Positions 1 to 14,603 of a stretch of 64,000 nt of DNA are shown here, in pieces. Made by a program: the position numbers and the translations under genes. The notes below the pieces were generated by a model. That model was not told the origin of the DNA. It did no database searches and saw nothing but the letters and a program-made list of their open reading frames with translations. Within the stretch, counting starts at the first letter, position 1, and each line of letters opens with the position of its first letter. The DNA comes from Chamaelirium japonicum (lineage: Eukaryota; Streptophyta; Magnoliopsida; Liliales; Melanthiaceae), in NCBI GenBank assembly GCA_947650365.1, contig CANTAL010000147.1:62001-126000 (forward strand), given 5' to 3'.

Positions 1-1779
1 ATGGATCGTACGAAGGAATTGGAATGGATACATTTGTGCGAATGAATTAGAATGGATCGTATGAATGAATTAGAATGGATCGTACGAATGAATTAGAATG
101 GATCGTACGAATGAATTAGATTGGATCGTGCGAATGAATTAGAATGGATCGTACGAATGAATTCGAATGGATCGTACGAATGAACTAGAATGGATACATT
201 CGTGCGAATGAATTAGAATGGATTGCATGAATGAATTAGAATGGATCGTACGAATGAATTAGAATGGATCGTATGAGTGAATTAGAATGGATACGAAGGA
301 ATTAGAATGGATTGTACGAAGGAATTAGAATGGATCATACGAATGAAATAGAATGGATCGTACGAAGGAATTAGAATGGATTGTACGAAGGAATTAGAAT
401 GGATCGTACGAATGAATTAGAATGGATATATTCGGGCAAATGAATTAGAATGGATTGTATGAATGAATTTGAAGGGTTCGTATGAGTGAATTAGAACGGA
501 TAGTACGAATGAAGTAGAATGGATCGTATGAATGAATTGGAATGGATACATTCGTGCGAATGAATTAGAATGGATCGTATGAATGAATTAGAATAGATTG
601 TGCGAATGAATTAGAATGGATCGTACGAATAAATTAGAATGGATACATTCGTGCGAATAAATTAGAATGGATCGGACGAATGAATTAGAATGGATCGTAC
701 GAATGAATTAGAATGGATCGTACGAAAGAATTAGAATGGATCGTACGAATGAATTAGAATGGATCGTACGAATGAATTAGAATGGATACATTCGTCCGAA
801 TGAATTAGAATGGATCATACGAATGAGTAAGAATGGATCGTACGAATCAAATAGAATAGATTGTACGAATGAATTAGAATGGATCCTACGAATGAATTAG
901 AATGGATCGTGTGAAAGAATTAGAATGGATTGTATGAATGAATTAGAATGGATCGTATGAATGAATTAGAATGGATCGTGCGAATGAATTCGAATGGATC
1001 GTACGAATTCATTCTAATTCATTCATACAATCCATTCTAATTCTTTCACATGATCTATTCTAATTCATTCGTAGGATCCATTCTAATTCATTCGTACAAT
1101 CTATTCTATTTCATTCGTACGAACCATTCTTTCTCATTCGTATGATCATTCTAATTCATTCGGACGAATGTATCCATTCTAATTTATTCGTACGATCCAT
1201 TCTAATTCATTCGTACGATCCATTCTAATTCATTCGTTTGATCCATTCTAATTCATTCGCACGAATGTATCCATTCTAATTTATTCGTATGGTCCATTCT
1301 AATTCATTCGTACAATCCATTCTAATTCTTTCACACGATCCATTCTAATTCATTCCCACGAATGTATCCATTCTAGTTCATTCGTGCGATCCATTCTAAT
1401 TCATTCGTATGATCCATTCTAATCTATTCGTACGATCCATTCTAATTCATTCATACGATCCATTCTAATTCATTCATACAATCCATTCTAATTCTTTCAC
1501 ATGATCCATTCTAATTCATTCGTAGGATCCATTCTAATTCATTCGTACAATCTATTCTATTTCATTCGTACGATCCTTTCTTACTCATTCGTATGATCCA
1601 TTCTAATTCATTCGGACGAATGTATCCATTCTAATTTATTCGTACGATCCATTCTAATTCATTCGTACGATCCATTCTTACTCATTCGTATGATCCATTC
1701 TAATTCATTCGTACGATCCATTCTAATTCATTCGAATGATCGATTCTAATTCATTCGCACTATCCATTCTAATTCATTC
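1..1779. repeat. Satellite block, older relative of 5,344-7,119
   Basis: Plus orientation to about 1,006, then minus. It lines up with 5,344-7,119 (offset 5,343 at the start, 5,593 at the inversion near 1,001). There are many substitutions, and the right-hand copy lacks about 256 bp. This makes it a diverged third copy of the 5.3-kb higher-order unit rather than part of the recent duplication. An EcoRI-type junction (two GAATTC sites flanking GAATGGATCGTAC) marks the flip near 1,001. Confidence 0.75.
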
Positions 1780-4700
1780 GTACGATCCATTCTAATTCAT
1801 TCGTATGATCCATTCTAATTTATTCGTTCAAATATATCCATTCTAATTCATTCCGTACGATCCATTCTAATTCATTCGTACGATCCATTCTAATTCATTC
1901 GTACGATCCATTCTTACTCATTCATACAATCCATTTAGATTCATTCGCACAAATGTATCCATTCAAATTCATTTGTACGATCCAGTCTAATTCATTCGTA
2001 CGATCCATTCTAATTCATTCGCACGAATATATCCATTCTAATTCTTTCGTACGATGCATTCTAATTCATTCGTACGATCCATTCTAATTCATTCGCATGA
2101 ATGTATCCATTCTAATTCATTCGTACAATCCATTCTATTTCATTCGTACGATCCATTCTTACTCATTCGTATGATCCATTCTAATTTATTCGTATGATCC
2201 ATTCTAGTTCATTCGTACGATACATTCTAATTCATTCGTACGATCCATTCTAATTCATTTGCACGATCCATTCTAATTCATTCATACGATCCATTCTAAT
2301 TCATTCCTACGATCCATTCTAATTCATTCGCCCGATCCATTCTAATTCATTCATACGATCCATTCTAATTCATTCATACGATCCATTCTAATTCATTCGC
2401 CCGATCCATTCTAATTCATTCATACAATCCATTCTATTCGAATGGATCATGCGATCCATTCGCACGATCCATTCTAATTCTTTCATACGATCCATTCTAA
2501 TTCATTCATACAATGCATTCTAATTCTTTCACACAATCCATTCTAATTCATTCGTACGATCCATTCTAATTCATTCGTACAATCCATTCTATTTCATTTG
2601 TACGATCCATTCTTACTCATTCGTATGATCCATTCTAATTCATTCGTACGATCCATTCTAATTCATTTGTACGATCCATTCTAATTCATTCATACAATCC
2701 ATTCTATTTCATTCGTACGATCTATTCTTACTCATTCGTATGATCCATTCTAATTCATTCGCACGAATGTATCCATTCTAATTCATTCATACAATCCATT
2801 CTAATTCATTCCGTACGATCCATTCTAATTCATTCGTACGATCGTATGAATGAATTAGAATGGATCGTACGAATGAATTACAATAGATTGTGCGAATGAA
2901 CTAGAATGGATCGTACGTATGAATTAGAATGGATCGTACGAATGAATTAGAATGGATCATACGAATGAGTAAGAATGGATCGTACGAATGAATTAGAATG
3001 GATCGTACGAATGAATTAGAATGGATCGTACGAATAAATTAGAATGGATACATTCGTCCGAATGAATTAGAATGGATCATACGAATGAGCAAGAATGGAT
3101 CGTACGAATGAAATAGAATAGATTGTACGAATGAATTAGAATGGATCCTACGAATGAATTAGAATGGATCGTGTGAAAGAATTAGAATGGATTGTATTAA
3201 TGAATTAGAATGGATCGTATGAACGAATTAGAATGGATCGTGCGAATGAATTCGAATGGATCGTACGAATGAGTAAGAATGGATCGTACGAATGAAATAG
3301 AATGGATCGTACGAATGAATTAGAATGGATCGTACGAATAAATTAGAATGGATACATTCGTCCGAATGAATTAGAATGGATCATACGAATGAGTAAGAAT
3401 GGATCGTACGAATAAAATAGAATAGATTCTACGAATGAATTAGAATGGATCCTATGAATGAATTAGAATGGATCGTGTGAAAGAATTAGAATGGATTGTA
3501 TGAATGAATTAGAATGGATTGTATGAATGAATTAGAATGGATCCTATGAATGAATTATAATGGATCGTGCGAATGAATTAGAATGGATCGTACGAACGAA
3601 TTAGAATGGATCGTGCTAATGAATTAGAATTGATCGAACGAATGAATTAGCATGGATCGTGCTAATGAATTAGAATGGAACGTACGAATGAATTAGAATG
3701 GATCGTGTGAAAGAATTAGAATGGATTGTATGAATGAATTAGAATGAATTCGTACGATCCTTTCGAATTCATTCGCACGATCCATTCTAATTCATTCATA
3801 CGATCCATTCTAATTCATTCATACAATCCATTCTAATTCTTTCACACGATCCATTCTAATTCATTCGTAGGATCTATTCTAATTCATTCATACAATCTAT
3901 TCTATTTCATTCGTACGATCCATTCTTACTCATTCGTATGATCCATTCTAATTCATTCGGACGAATGTATCCATTCTAATTTATTCATACGATCCATTCT
4001 AATTCATTCGTACGATCCATTCTAATTCATTCGTACGATGCATTCTAATTCATTCGTCCGATCCATTCTAATTCATTCGCACGAATGTATCCATTCTAAT
4101 TCATTCGTATGATCCATTCTAATTCATTCGTACGATCCATTCTAATTCATTCGTTAGATCCATTCTAATTCATTCGTACGATCCATTCTAATTCATTCAT
4201 ACGATCCATTCTAATTCATTCGCACGAATGTATCCATTCTAGTTCATTCGTTCGATCCATTCTAATTCATTCATACAATCCATTCTAATTCATTCGCACG
4301 AATGTATCCATTCTAATTCATTCGTACGATCAGTTCTAATTCATTCACAAAATCTATTCTAATTCATTCATACGATCCATTCTAATTCATTCACACGAAT
4401 GTATCCATTCTAATTCATTCATACGATTCATTCTAATTCGTTCATACGATCCATTCTAATTCGTTCGTACGATCCATTCTAATTCATTCGTCTGATCCAT
4501 TCTAATTCATTCCTACGATCTATTCTAATTCATTCGCTCGAATATATCCATTCTAATTCATTCGTTCGATCCATTCTAATTCATTCGCACGATCCATTCT
4601 AATTCATTCGTATGATCCATTCTAATCCATTCGTACGATCCATTCTAATTCATTCGTACGATCCATTTTAATTCATTCGTACGATCCATTCTAATTCATT

Positions 4701-7119
4701 CGCACGAATGTATCCATTCTAGTTCATTCGTACGATCTATTCTAATTCATTCGTACGATCCATTCTAATTCATTCGCACGATCCATTCTAATTCATTCGT
4801 ACGATCAATTCTAATTCATTCATACGATCCATTCTAATTCATTCGTACGATCCATTCTAATTCATTCATACAATCCATTCTAATTCATTCGTACGATCCA
4901 TTCTAATTCACTCATACGATCCATTCTAATACATTCATACGATACATTCTAATTCATTTGCACGAATATATCCATTCTAATTCATTCGTACGATCCATTC
5001 TAATTCCTTCGTACGATCCATTCTAATTCATTCGTACGATCTATTCTAATTCATTCGTACGATCCATTCTAATTCATTCGTACGATCCATTCTAATTCCT
5101 TCGTACGATCCATTCTAATTCATTCGTACGATCCATTCTAATTCATTCGTACAATCTATTCTAATTCATTCGTACGAATGGATACATTCGTGTGAATGAA
5201 TTAGAATGGATCGTACGAATGAGTAAGAATGGATCGTACGAATGAAATAGAATGGATTGCACGAATGAATTAGAATGGATCGTACGAATGAATTAGAATG
5301 GATCGTGTGAAAGAATTAGAATGGATCGTATGAATGAATTAGAATGGATCGTACGAAGGAATTAGAATGGATACATTTTTGCGAATGAATTAGAATGGAT
5401 CGTACGAATGAATTAGAATGGATCGTGCGAATGAATTAGAATGGATCGTGCGAATGAATTAGAATGGATCGTGCGAATGAATTAGAATGGATCGTACGAA
5501 TGAATTAGAATGGATCGTACGAATGAACTAGAATGGATACATTCGGGAGAATGAATTAGAATGGATTGTATGAATGAATTAGAATGGATCGTATGAATGA
5601 ATTAGAATGGATCGTATGAGTGAATTAGAATGGATACGAAGGAATTAGAATGGATCGTACGAAGGAATTAAAATGGATCATATGAATAAAATAGAATGGA
5701 TCGTACGAAGGAATTAGAATGGATCGTGCGAAGGAATTAGAATGGATCGTACGAATGAAATAGAATGGATCGTATGAATGAATTAGAATGGATCGTATGA
5801 GTGAATTAGAATGGATACGAAGGAATTAGAATGGATCATACGAATGAATTAGAATGGATCGTACGAATGAATTAGAATGGATCGTACGAAGGAATTAGAA
5901 TGGATCATACGAATGAAATAGAATGGATCGTACGAATGAATTAGAATGGATCGTACGAAGGAATTAGAATGGATCATACGAATGAAATAGAATGGATCGT
6001 ACGAAGGAATTATAATGGATCGTACGAAGGAATTAGAATGGATCGTACGAAGGAATTAGAATGGATCGTACGAATGAATTAGAATGGATATATTCGTGCA
6101 AATGAATTAGAATGGATCGTATGAATGAATTAGAATGGATCGTATGAATGAATTATAATAGATACATTCATGCGAATGAATTAGAATGGATCGTATGAAT
6201 GAATTAGAATAGATTGTGCGAATGAATTAGAATGGATCGTACGAAAGAATTAGAATGGATACATTCGTGCGAATAAATTAGAATGGATCGGACGAATGAA
6301 TTAGAATGGATCGTACGAATGAATTAGAAAGGATCGTACGAATGAATTAGAATGGATCGTACGAATTAATTAGAATGGATACATTCATCCAAATGAATTA
6401 GAATGGATCATACGAATGAGTAAGAATGGATCGTACGAATGAAATAGAATAGATTGTACGTATGAATTAGAATGGATCCTACGAATGAATTAGAATGGAT
6501 CGTGTGAAAGAATTAGAATAGATTGTATGAACGAATTTGAATGGATCGTATGAATGAATTAGAATGGATCGTGCGAATGAATTCGAATGGATCGTACGAA
6601 TTCATTCTAATTCATTCATACAATCCATTCTAATTCTTTCACATGATCTATTCTAATTCATTCGTAGGATCCATTCTAATTCATTCGTACAATCTATTCT
6701 ATTTCATTCGTACGATCCATTCTTACTCATTCGTATGATCCATTCTAATTCATTCGGACGAATGTATCCATTGTAATTTATTCGTACGATCCATTTTAAT
6801 TCATTCGTACGATCCATTCTAATTCATTCGTACGATCCATTCTTACTCATTCGTTTGATCCATTCTAATTCATTCGTACGATCCATTCTAATTTATTCGT
6901 ATGACCGATTCTAATTCATTCGCACTATCCATTCTAATTCATTCGCATGATCCATTCTAATTCATTCGTACGATCCATTCTAATTCATTCCGTACGATCC
7001 ATTCTAATTCATTCGTACGATCCATTCTAATTCATTCATACGAATGTATCCATTCTAATTCATTCGTACGATCCATTCTAATTCATTCATACGAATGTAT
7101 CCATTCTAATTCATTCGTA
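1780..7119. repeat. Higher-order repeat copy a, about 5.3 kb, with internal inversions
   Basis: Order of orientations: minus to about 2,845, plus to 3,755, minus to 5,176, plus to 6,598, minus to the end. Landmarks repeat in the next block at fixed offset: GTTCAAATATATCC at 1,826 and 7,163, ATTCGAATGGATCATGCG at 2,436 and 7,773, and AGAATGAATTCG at 3,741 and 9,078, all 5,337 bp apart. The offset falls to 5,314 after one 23-bp unit is missing from the second copy near 9,350. Rare single-base variants are shared too. This is strong evidence of a recent direct duplication. Confidence 0.85.
3646..3666. repeat. Hairpin-type satellite variant, arms ATTAGCA / TGCTAAT
   Basis: A 7-bp inverted repeat with a 7-base loop created by variants within one unit. 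The same form is at 8,983, 14,500, 36,355 and 58,000. Its reverse complement is at 33,919, 48,159 and 52,296, where it lies exactly at a single-unit inversion. Confidence 0.8.
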
Positions 7120-10100
7120 CGATCCATTCTAATTCATTCGTATGATCCATTCTAATTTATTCGTTCAAATATATCCATTCTAATTCATTCCGTACGATCC
7201 ATTCTAATTCATTCGTACGATCCATTCTAATTCATTCGTACGATCCATTCTTACTCATTCATACAATCCATTTAGATTCATTCGCACAAATGTATCCATT
7301 CAAATTCATTTGTACGATCCAGTCTAATTCATTCGTACGATCCATTCTAATTCATTCGCACGAATATATCCATTCTAATTCTTTCGTACGATGCATTCTA
7401 ATTCATTCGTACGATCCATTCTAATTCATTCGCATGAATGTATCCATTCTAATTCATTCGTACAATCCATTCTATTTCATTCGTACGATCCATTCTTACT
7501 CATTCGTATGATCCATTCTAATTTATTCGTATGATCCATTCTAGTTCATTCGTACGATACATTCTAATTCATTCGTACGATCCATTCTAATTCATTTGCA
7601 CGATCCATTCTAATTCATTCATACGATCCATTCTAATTCATTCCTACGATCCATTCTAATTCATTCGCCCGATCCATTCTAATTCATTCATACGATCCAT
7701 TCTAATTCATTCATACGATCCATTCTAATTCATTCGCCCGATCCATTCTAATTCATTCATACAATCCATTCTATTCGAATGGATCATGCGATCCATTCGC
7801 ACGATCCATTCTAATTCTTTCATACGATCCATTCTAATTCATTCATACAATGCATTCTAATTCTTTCACACAATCCATTCTAATTCATTCGTACGATCCA
7901 TTCTAATTCATTCGTACAATCCATTCTATTTCATTTGTACGATCCATTCTTACTCATTCGTATGATCCATTCTAATTCATTCGTACGATCCATTCTAATT
8001 CATTTGTACGATCCATTCTAATTCATTCGTACAATCCATTCTATTTCATTCGTACGATCTATTCTTACTCATTCGTATGATCCATTCTAATTCATTCGCA
8101 CGAATGTATCCATTCTAATTCATTCATACAATCCATTCTAATTCATTCCGTACGATCCATTCTAATTCATTCGTACGATCGTATGAATGAATTAGAATGG
8201 ATCGTACGAATGAATTACAATAGATTGTGCGAATGAATTAGAATGGATCGTACGAATGAATTAGAATGGATCGTACGAATGAATTAGAATGGATCATACG
8301 AATGAGTAAGAATGGATCGTACGAATGAATTAGAATGGATCATACGAATGAATTAGAATGGATCGTACGAATAAATTAGAATGGATACATTCGTCCGAAT
8401 GAATTAGAATGGATCATACGAATGAGCAAGAATGGATCGTACGAATGAAATAGAATAGATTGTACGAATGAATTAGAATGGATCCTACGAATGAATTAGA
8501 ATGGATCGTGTGAAAGAATTAGAATGGATTGTATTAATGAATTAGAATGGATCGTATGAACGAATTAGAATGGATCGTGCGAATGAATTCGAATGGATCG
8601 TACGAATGAGTAAGAATGGATCGTACGAATGAAATAGAATGGATCGTACGAATGAATTAGAATGGATCGTACGAATAAATTAGAATGGATACATTCGTCC
8701 GAATGAATTAGAATGGATCATACGAATGAGTAAGAATGGATCGTACGAATAAAATAGAATAGATTCTACGAATGAATTAGAATGGATCCTATGAATGAAT
8801 TAGAATGGATCGTGTGAAAGAATTAGAATGGATTGTATGAATGAATTAGAATGGATTGTATGAATGAATTAGAATGGATCCTATGAATGAATTATAATGG
8901 ATCGTGCGAATGAATTAGAATGGATCGTACGAACGAATTAGAATGGATCGTGCTAATGAATTAGAATTGATCGAACGAATGAATTAGCATGGATCGTGCT
9001 AATGAATTAGAATGGAACGTACGAATGAATTAGAATGGATCGTGTGAAAGAATTAGAATGGATTGTATGAATGAATTAGAATGAATTCGTACGATCCTTT
9101 CGAATTCATTCGCACGATCCATTCTAATTCATTCATACGATCCATTCTAATTCATTCATACAATCCATTCTAATTCTTTCACACGATCCATTCTAATTCA
9201 TTCGTAGGATCTATTCTAATTCATTCATACAATCTATTCTATTTCATTCGTACGATCCATTCTTACTCATTCGTATGATCCATTCTAATTCATTCGGACG
9301 AATGTATCCATTCTAATTTATTCATACGATCCATTCTAATTCATTCGTACGATGCATTCTAATTCATTCGTCCGATCCATTCTAATTCATTCGCACGAAT
9401 GTATCCATTCTAATTCATTCGTATGATCCATTCTAATTCATTCGTACGATCCATTCTAATTCATTCGTTAGATCCATTCTAATTCATTCGTACGATCCAT
9501 TCTAATTCATTCATACGATCCATTCTAATTCATTCGCACGAATGTATCCATTCTAGTTCATTCGTTCGATCCATTCTAATTCATTCATACAATCCATTCT
9601 AATTCATTCGCACGAATGTATCCATTCTAATTCATTCGTACGATCAGTTCTAATTCATTCACAAAATCTATTCTAATTCATTCATACGATCCATTCTAAT
9701 TCATTCACACGAATGTATCCATTCTAATTCATTCATACGATTCATTCTAATTCGTTCATACGATCCATTCTAATTCGTTCGTACGATCCATTCTAATTCA
9801 TTCGTCTGATCCATTCTAATTCATTCCTACGATCTATTCTAATTCATTCGCTCGAATATATCCATTCTAATTCATTCGTTCGATCCATTCTAATTCATTC
9901 GCACGATCCATTCTAATTCATTCGTATGATCCATTCTAATCCATTCGTACGATCCATTCTAATTCATTCGTACGATCCATTTTAATTCATTCGTACGATC
10001 CATTCTAATTCATTCGCACGAATGTATCCATTCTAGTTCATTCGTACGATCTATTCTAATTCATTCGTACGATCCATTCTAATTCATTCGCACGATCCAT

Positions 10101-12430
10101 TCTAATTCATTCGTACGATCAATTCTAATTCATTCATACGATCCATTCTAATTCATTCGTACGATCCATTCTAATTCATTCATACAATCCATTCTAATTC
10201 ATTCGTACGATCCATTCTAATTCACTTATACGATCCATTCTAATACATTCATACGATACATTCTAATTCATTTGCACGAATATATCCATTCTAATTCATT
10301 CGTACGATCCATTCTAATTCCTTCGTACGATCCATTCTAATTCATTCGTACGATCTATTCTAATTCATTCGTACGATCCATTCTAATTCATTCGTACGAT
10401 CCATTCTAATTCCTTCGTACGATCCATTCTAATTCATTCGTACGATCCATTCTAATTCATTCGTACAATCTATTCTAATTCATTCGTACGAATGGATACA
10501 TTCGTGTGAATGAATTAGAATTGATCGTACGAATGAGTAAGAATGGATCGTACGAATGAAATAGAATGGATTGCACGAATGAATTAGAATGGATCGTACG
10601 AATGAATTAGAATGGATCGTGTGAAAGAATTAGAATGGATCGTATGAATGAATTAGAATGGATCGTACGAAGGAATTAGAATGGATACATTTGTGCGAAT
10701 GAATTAGAATGGATCGTACGAAAGAATTAGAATGGATCGTGCGAATGAATTAGAATGGATCGTGCGAATGAATTAGAATGGATCGTGCGAATGAATTAGA
10801 ATGGATCGTACGAATGAATTAGAATGGATCGTACGAATGAACTAGAATGGATACATTCGGGAGAATGAATTAGAATGGATTGTATGAATGAATTAGAATG
10901 GATCGTATGAATGAATTAGAATGGATCGTATGAGTGAATTAGAATGGATACGAAGGAATTAGAATGGATCGTACGAAGGAATTAGAATGGATCATATGAA
11001 TGAAATAGAATGGATCGTACGAAGGAATTAGAATGGATCGTGCGAAGGAATTAGAATGGATCGTACGAATGAAATAGAATGGATCGTATGAATGAATTAG
11101 AATGGATCGTATGAGTGAATTAGAATGGATACGAAGGAATTAGAATGGATCGTACGAAGGAATTAGAATGGATCATACGAATGAAATAGAATGGATCGTA
11201 CGAATGAATTAGAATGGATCGTACGAAGGAATTAGAATGGATCATACGAATGAAATAGAATGGATCGTACGAAGGAATTAGAATGGATCGTACGAAGGAA
11301 TTAGAATGGATCGTACGAAGGAATTAGAATGGATCGTACGAATGAATTAGAATGGATATATTCGTGCAAATGAATTAGAATGGATCGTATGAATGAATTA
11401 GAATGGATCGTATGAATGAATTATAATAGATACATTCATGCGAATGAATTAGAATGGATCGTATGAATGAATTAGAATAGATTGTGCGAATGAATTAGAA
11501 TGGATCGTACGAATGAATTAGAATGGATACATTCGTGCGAATAAATTAGAATGGATCGGACGAATGAATTAGAATGGATCGTACGAATGAATTAGAAAGG
11601 ATCGTACGAATGAATTAGAATGGATCGTACGAATTAATTAGAATGGATACATTCATCCAAATGAATTAGAATGGATCATACGAATGAGTAAGAATGGATC
11701 GTACGAATGAAATAGAATAGATTGTACGTATGAATTAGAATGGATCCTACGAATGAATTAGAATGGATCGTGTGAAAGAATTAGAATAGATTGTATGAAC
11801 GAATTAGAATGGATCGTATGAATGAATTAGAATGGATCGTGCGAATGAATTCGAATGGATCGTACGAATTCATTCTAATTCATTCATACAATCCATTCTA
11901 ATTCTTTCACATGATCTATTCTAATTCATTCGTAGGATCCATTCTAATTCATTCGTACAATCTATTCTATTTGATTCGTACGATCCATTCTTACTCATTC
12001 GTATGATCCATTCTAATTCATTCGGACGAATGTATCCATTGTAATTTATTCGTACGATCCATTTTAATTCATTCGTACGATCCATTCTAATTCATTCGTA
12101 CGATCCATTCTTACTCATTCGTTTGATCCATTCTAATTCATTCGTACGATCCATTCTAATTTATTCGTATGACCGATTCTAATTCATTCGCACTATCCAT
12201 TCTAATTCATTCGCATGATCCATTCTAATTCATTCGTACGATCCATTCTAATTCATTCCGTACGATCCATTCTAATTCATTCTTACGATCCATTCTAATT
12301 CATTCATACGAATGTATCCAATCTAATTCATTCGTACGATCCATTCTAATTCATTCGTACGATCCATTCTAATTCATTCATACGAATGTATCCATTCTAA
12401 TTCATTCGTACGATCCATTCTAATTCATTC
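7120..12430. repeat. Higher-order repeat copy b, about 5.3 kb
   Basis: Second copy of the preceding block. Orientations: minus to about 8,183, plus to 9,089, minus to 10,490, plus to 11,866, minus to the end. Its last part (10,658-12,430) matches 5,344-7,119, including shared oddities such as GAAAGG near 6,325/11,590 and CATTGTAATTTA near 6,768/12,038. The offset there is 5,268, so two 23-bp units have been lost. Similarity stops near 12,430, where copy a would run on into GTATGATCC and this block runs into GTACGATCC then GTAAGATCC. The ends are estimates by eye. Confidence 0.83.
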
Positions 12431-14603
12431 GTACGATCCATTCTAATTCATTCGTAAGATCCATTCTAATTCATTCGTACGATCCATTCTAATTCATTCG
12501 TACGATCCATTCTAATTCATTCGCACGAATGTATCCATTCTAGTTCATTCGTACGATCCATTCTAATTCATTCGTACGATCTATTCTAATTCATTCGCAC
12601 GATCCATTCTAATTCATTCGTACGATCAATTCTAATTCATTCGCATGAATGTATCCATTCTAATTCATTCGTACGATCCATTCTAATTCATTCATACGGT
12701 CCATTCTAATTCATTCATACAATCCATTCTAATTCTTTCACACGATCCATTCTAATTCATTCGTAGGATCCATTCTAATTCATTCGTACAATCTATTCTA
12801 TTTTATTCGTACGATCCATTCTTACTCATTCGTATGATCCATTCTAATTCATTCGGACGAATGTATCCATTCTAATTTATTCTTACGATCCATTCTAATT
12901 CATTCGTACAATCCATTCTAATTCATTCGTCCGATCCATTCTAATTCATTCGCATGATCTATTCTAATTCATTCACTCATTTGATCCATTCTAATTCATT
13001 CGTACGATCCATTCTAATTCATTCGTCTGATCCATTCTTACTCATTCGTATGATCAATTCTAATTCATTCGCACGAATGTATCCATTCTAATTCATTCGT
13101 ACGATCCTGAATTAGAATGGATCGTACGAATGAATTAGAATGGATACCTTTGTGCATATGAATTAGAATGGATCGTACGAATGAATTAGAATGGATACAT
13201 TCGTGCGAATGAATTAGAATGGATTGTCCGAATGAATAAGAACAGATCGTGCGAATGAATTAGAATGGATCGTACGAATGAATTAGAATGGATCGTATGT
13301 ACGAATGAATTAGAATGGATACATTCGTGCGAATGAATTAGAATGGATCGTACGAATGAATTAGAATGGATCGTGCGAATGAATTAGAATGGATCGTACG
13401 AATGAATTAGAATGGATCGTACGAATGAATTAGAATGGATCGTACGAATAAATTAGAATGGATCGTATGAATGGTTTAGAATGGATACATTCGTGCAAAT
13501 GAATTAGAATGGATCGGACGAATGAATTAGAATGGATCGTACGAATGAATTAGAATGGTTCAAATGAATGAATTAGAATGGTTACATTCATGCGAATGAA
13601 TTAGAATGGATCGTACGAATGGATTAGAATGGATCGTACGAATGGATTAGAATGTATACATTCGTGCGAATGAATTAGAATGGATCAAACGAATGCGTAA
13701 GAATGGATCGTATGAATGAAATAGAATGGATTGTACGAATGAATTAGATTGGATCGTGCGAATGTATTTGAATGGATCATACGAATGAATTAGAATGGAT
13801 AGTGCTAATGAATTAGAATTGATCGTACGAATGAAATAGAATGGATTGTACGAATGATTTAGAATGGATCGTACGAATGAATTAGAATGGATCGTACAAA
13901 TGATTTAGAATGGATACATTCGTGCGAATGAATTAGAATGGGTCATACGAATGAGTAAGAATGGATCGTACGAATGAAATAGAATGGATTGTACGAATGA
14001 ATTAGAATGGATTCGTACGAATGAATTAGAATAGATACATTCGTGCGAATGAATTAGAATGGATCGTACCAATGAGTAAGAATGGATCATACCAATGAAA
14101 TAGAATGGATTGTGTGAATGAATTAGAATGGATCGTACGAATGAATTAGAATGGATCGTGTGAAAGAATTATAATGGATTGTATGAATGAATTAGAATAG
14201 ATCGTATGAATGAATTAGAATGGATCGTACGAATGACTTAGAATGGATCGTACGAATGAATTATAATGGATCGTACGAATGAATTAGAATGGATACATTC
14301 GTGCGAATGAATTAGAATGGATACATTCGTGCGAAAGAATTAGAATATATCGTGTGAATGAATTAGAATGGATCCTATGAATGAATTAGAATGGATCGTG
14401 CGAATGAATTAGAATGGATCGTACGAATGAATTAGAATGGATCGTATGAATGAATTAGAATGGATCGTGCTAATGAATTAGAATTGATCGAACGAATGAA
14501 TTAGCATGGATCGTGCTAATGAATTAGAATGGAACGTACGAATGAATTAGAATGGATTGTGTGAAAGAATTAGAATGGATTGTATGAATGAATTAGAATG
14601 AAT
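12431..14603. repeat. Satellite block, minus then plus
   Basis: Minus orientation to about 13,105, then plus. The minus part resembles 44,093-44,526 (both run from GTAAGATCC to the same GATCCTGAATTAG junction), with about 216 bp of length difference. The plus part starts with the variant carrying CCTTTGTGCATATG at about 13,147. It ends at the AGAATGAATTCGTACGATCC junction at 14,595, related to those at 3,741 and 9,078. Confidence 0.8.
13143..13166 (+). repeat. Marker variant unit with CCTTTGTGCATATG
   Basis: A diverged 28-bp type unit carrying an NdeI site. It recurs in plus orientation near 21,027, 22,187, 29,878, 39,297, 44,569 and 49,682, and as its reverse complement near 19,063, 21,247, 28,187, 37,201 and 54,220. 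It is a useful tag for tracing copied blocks. Confidence 0.8.
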
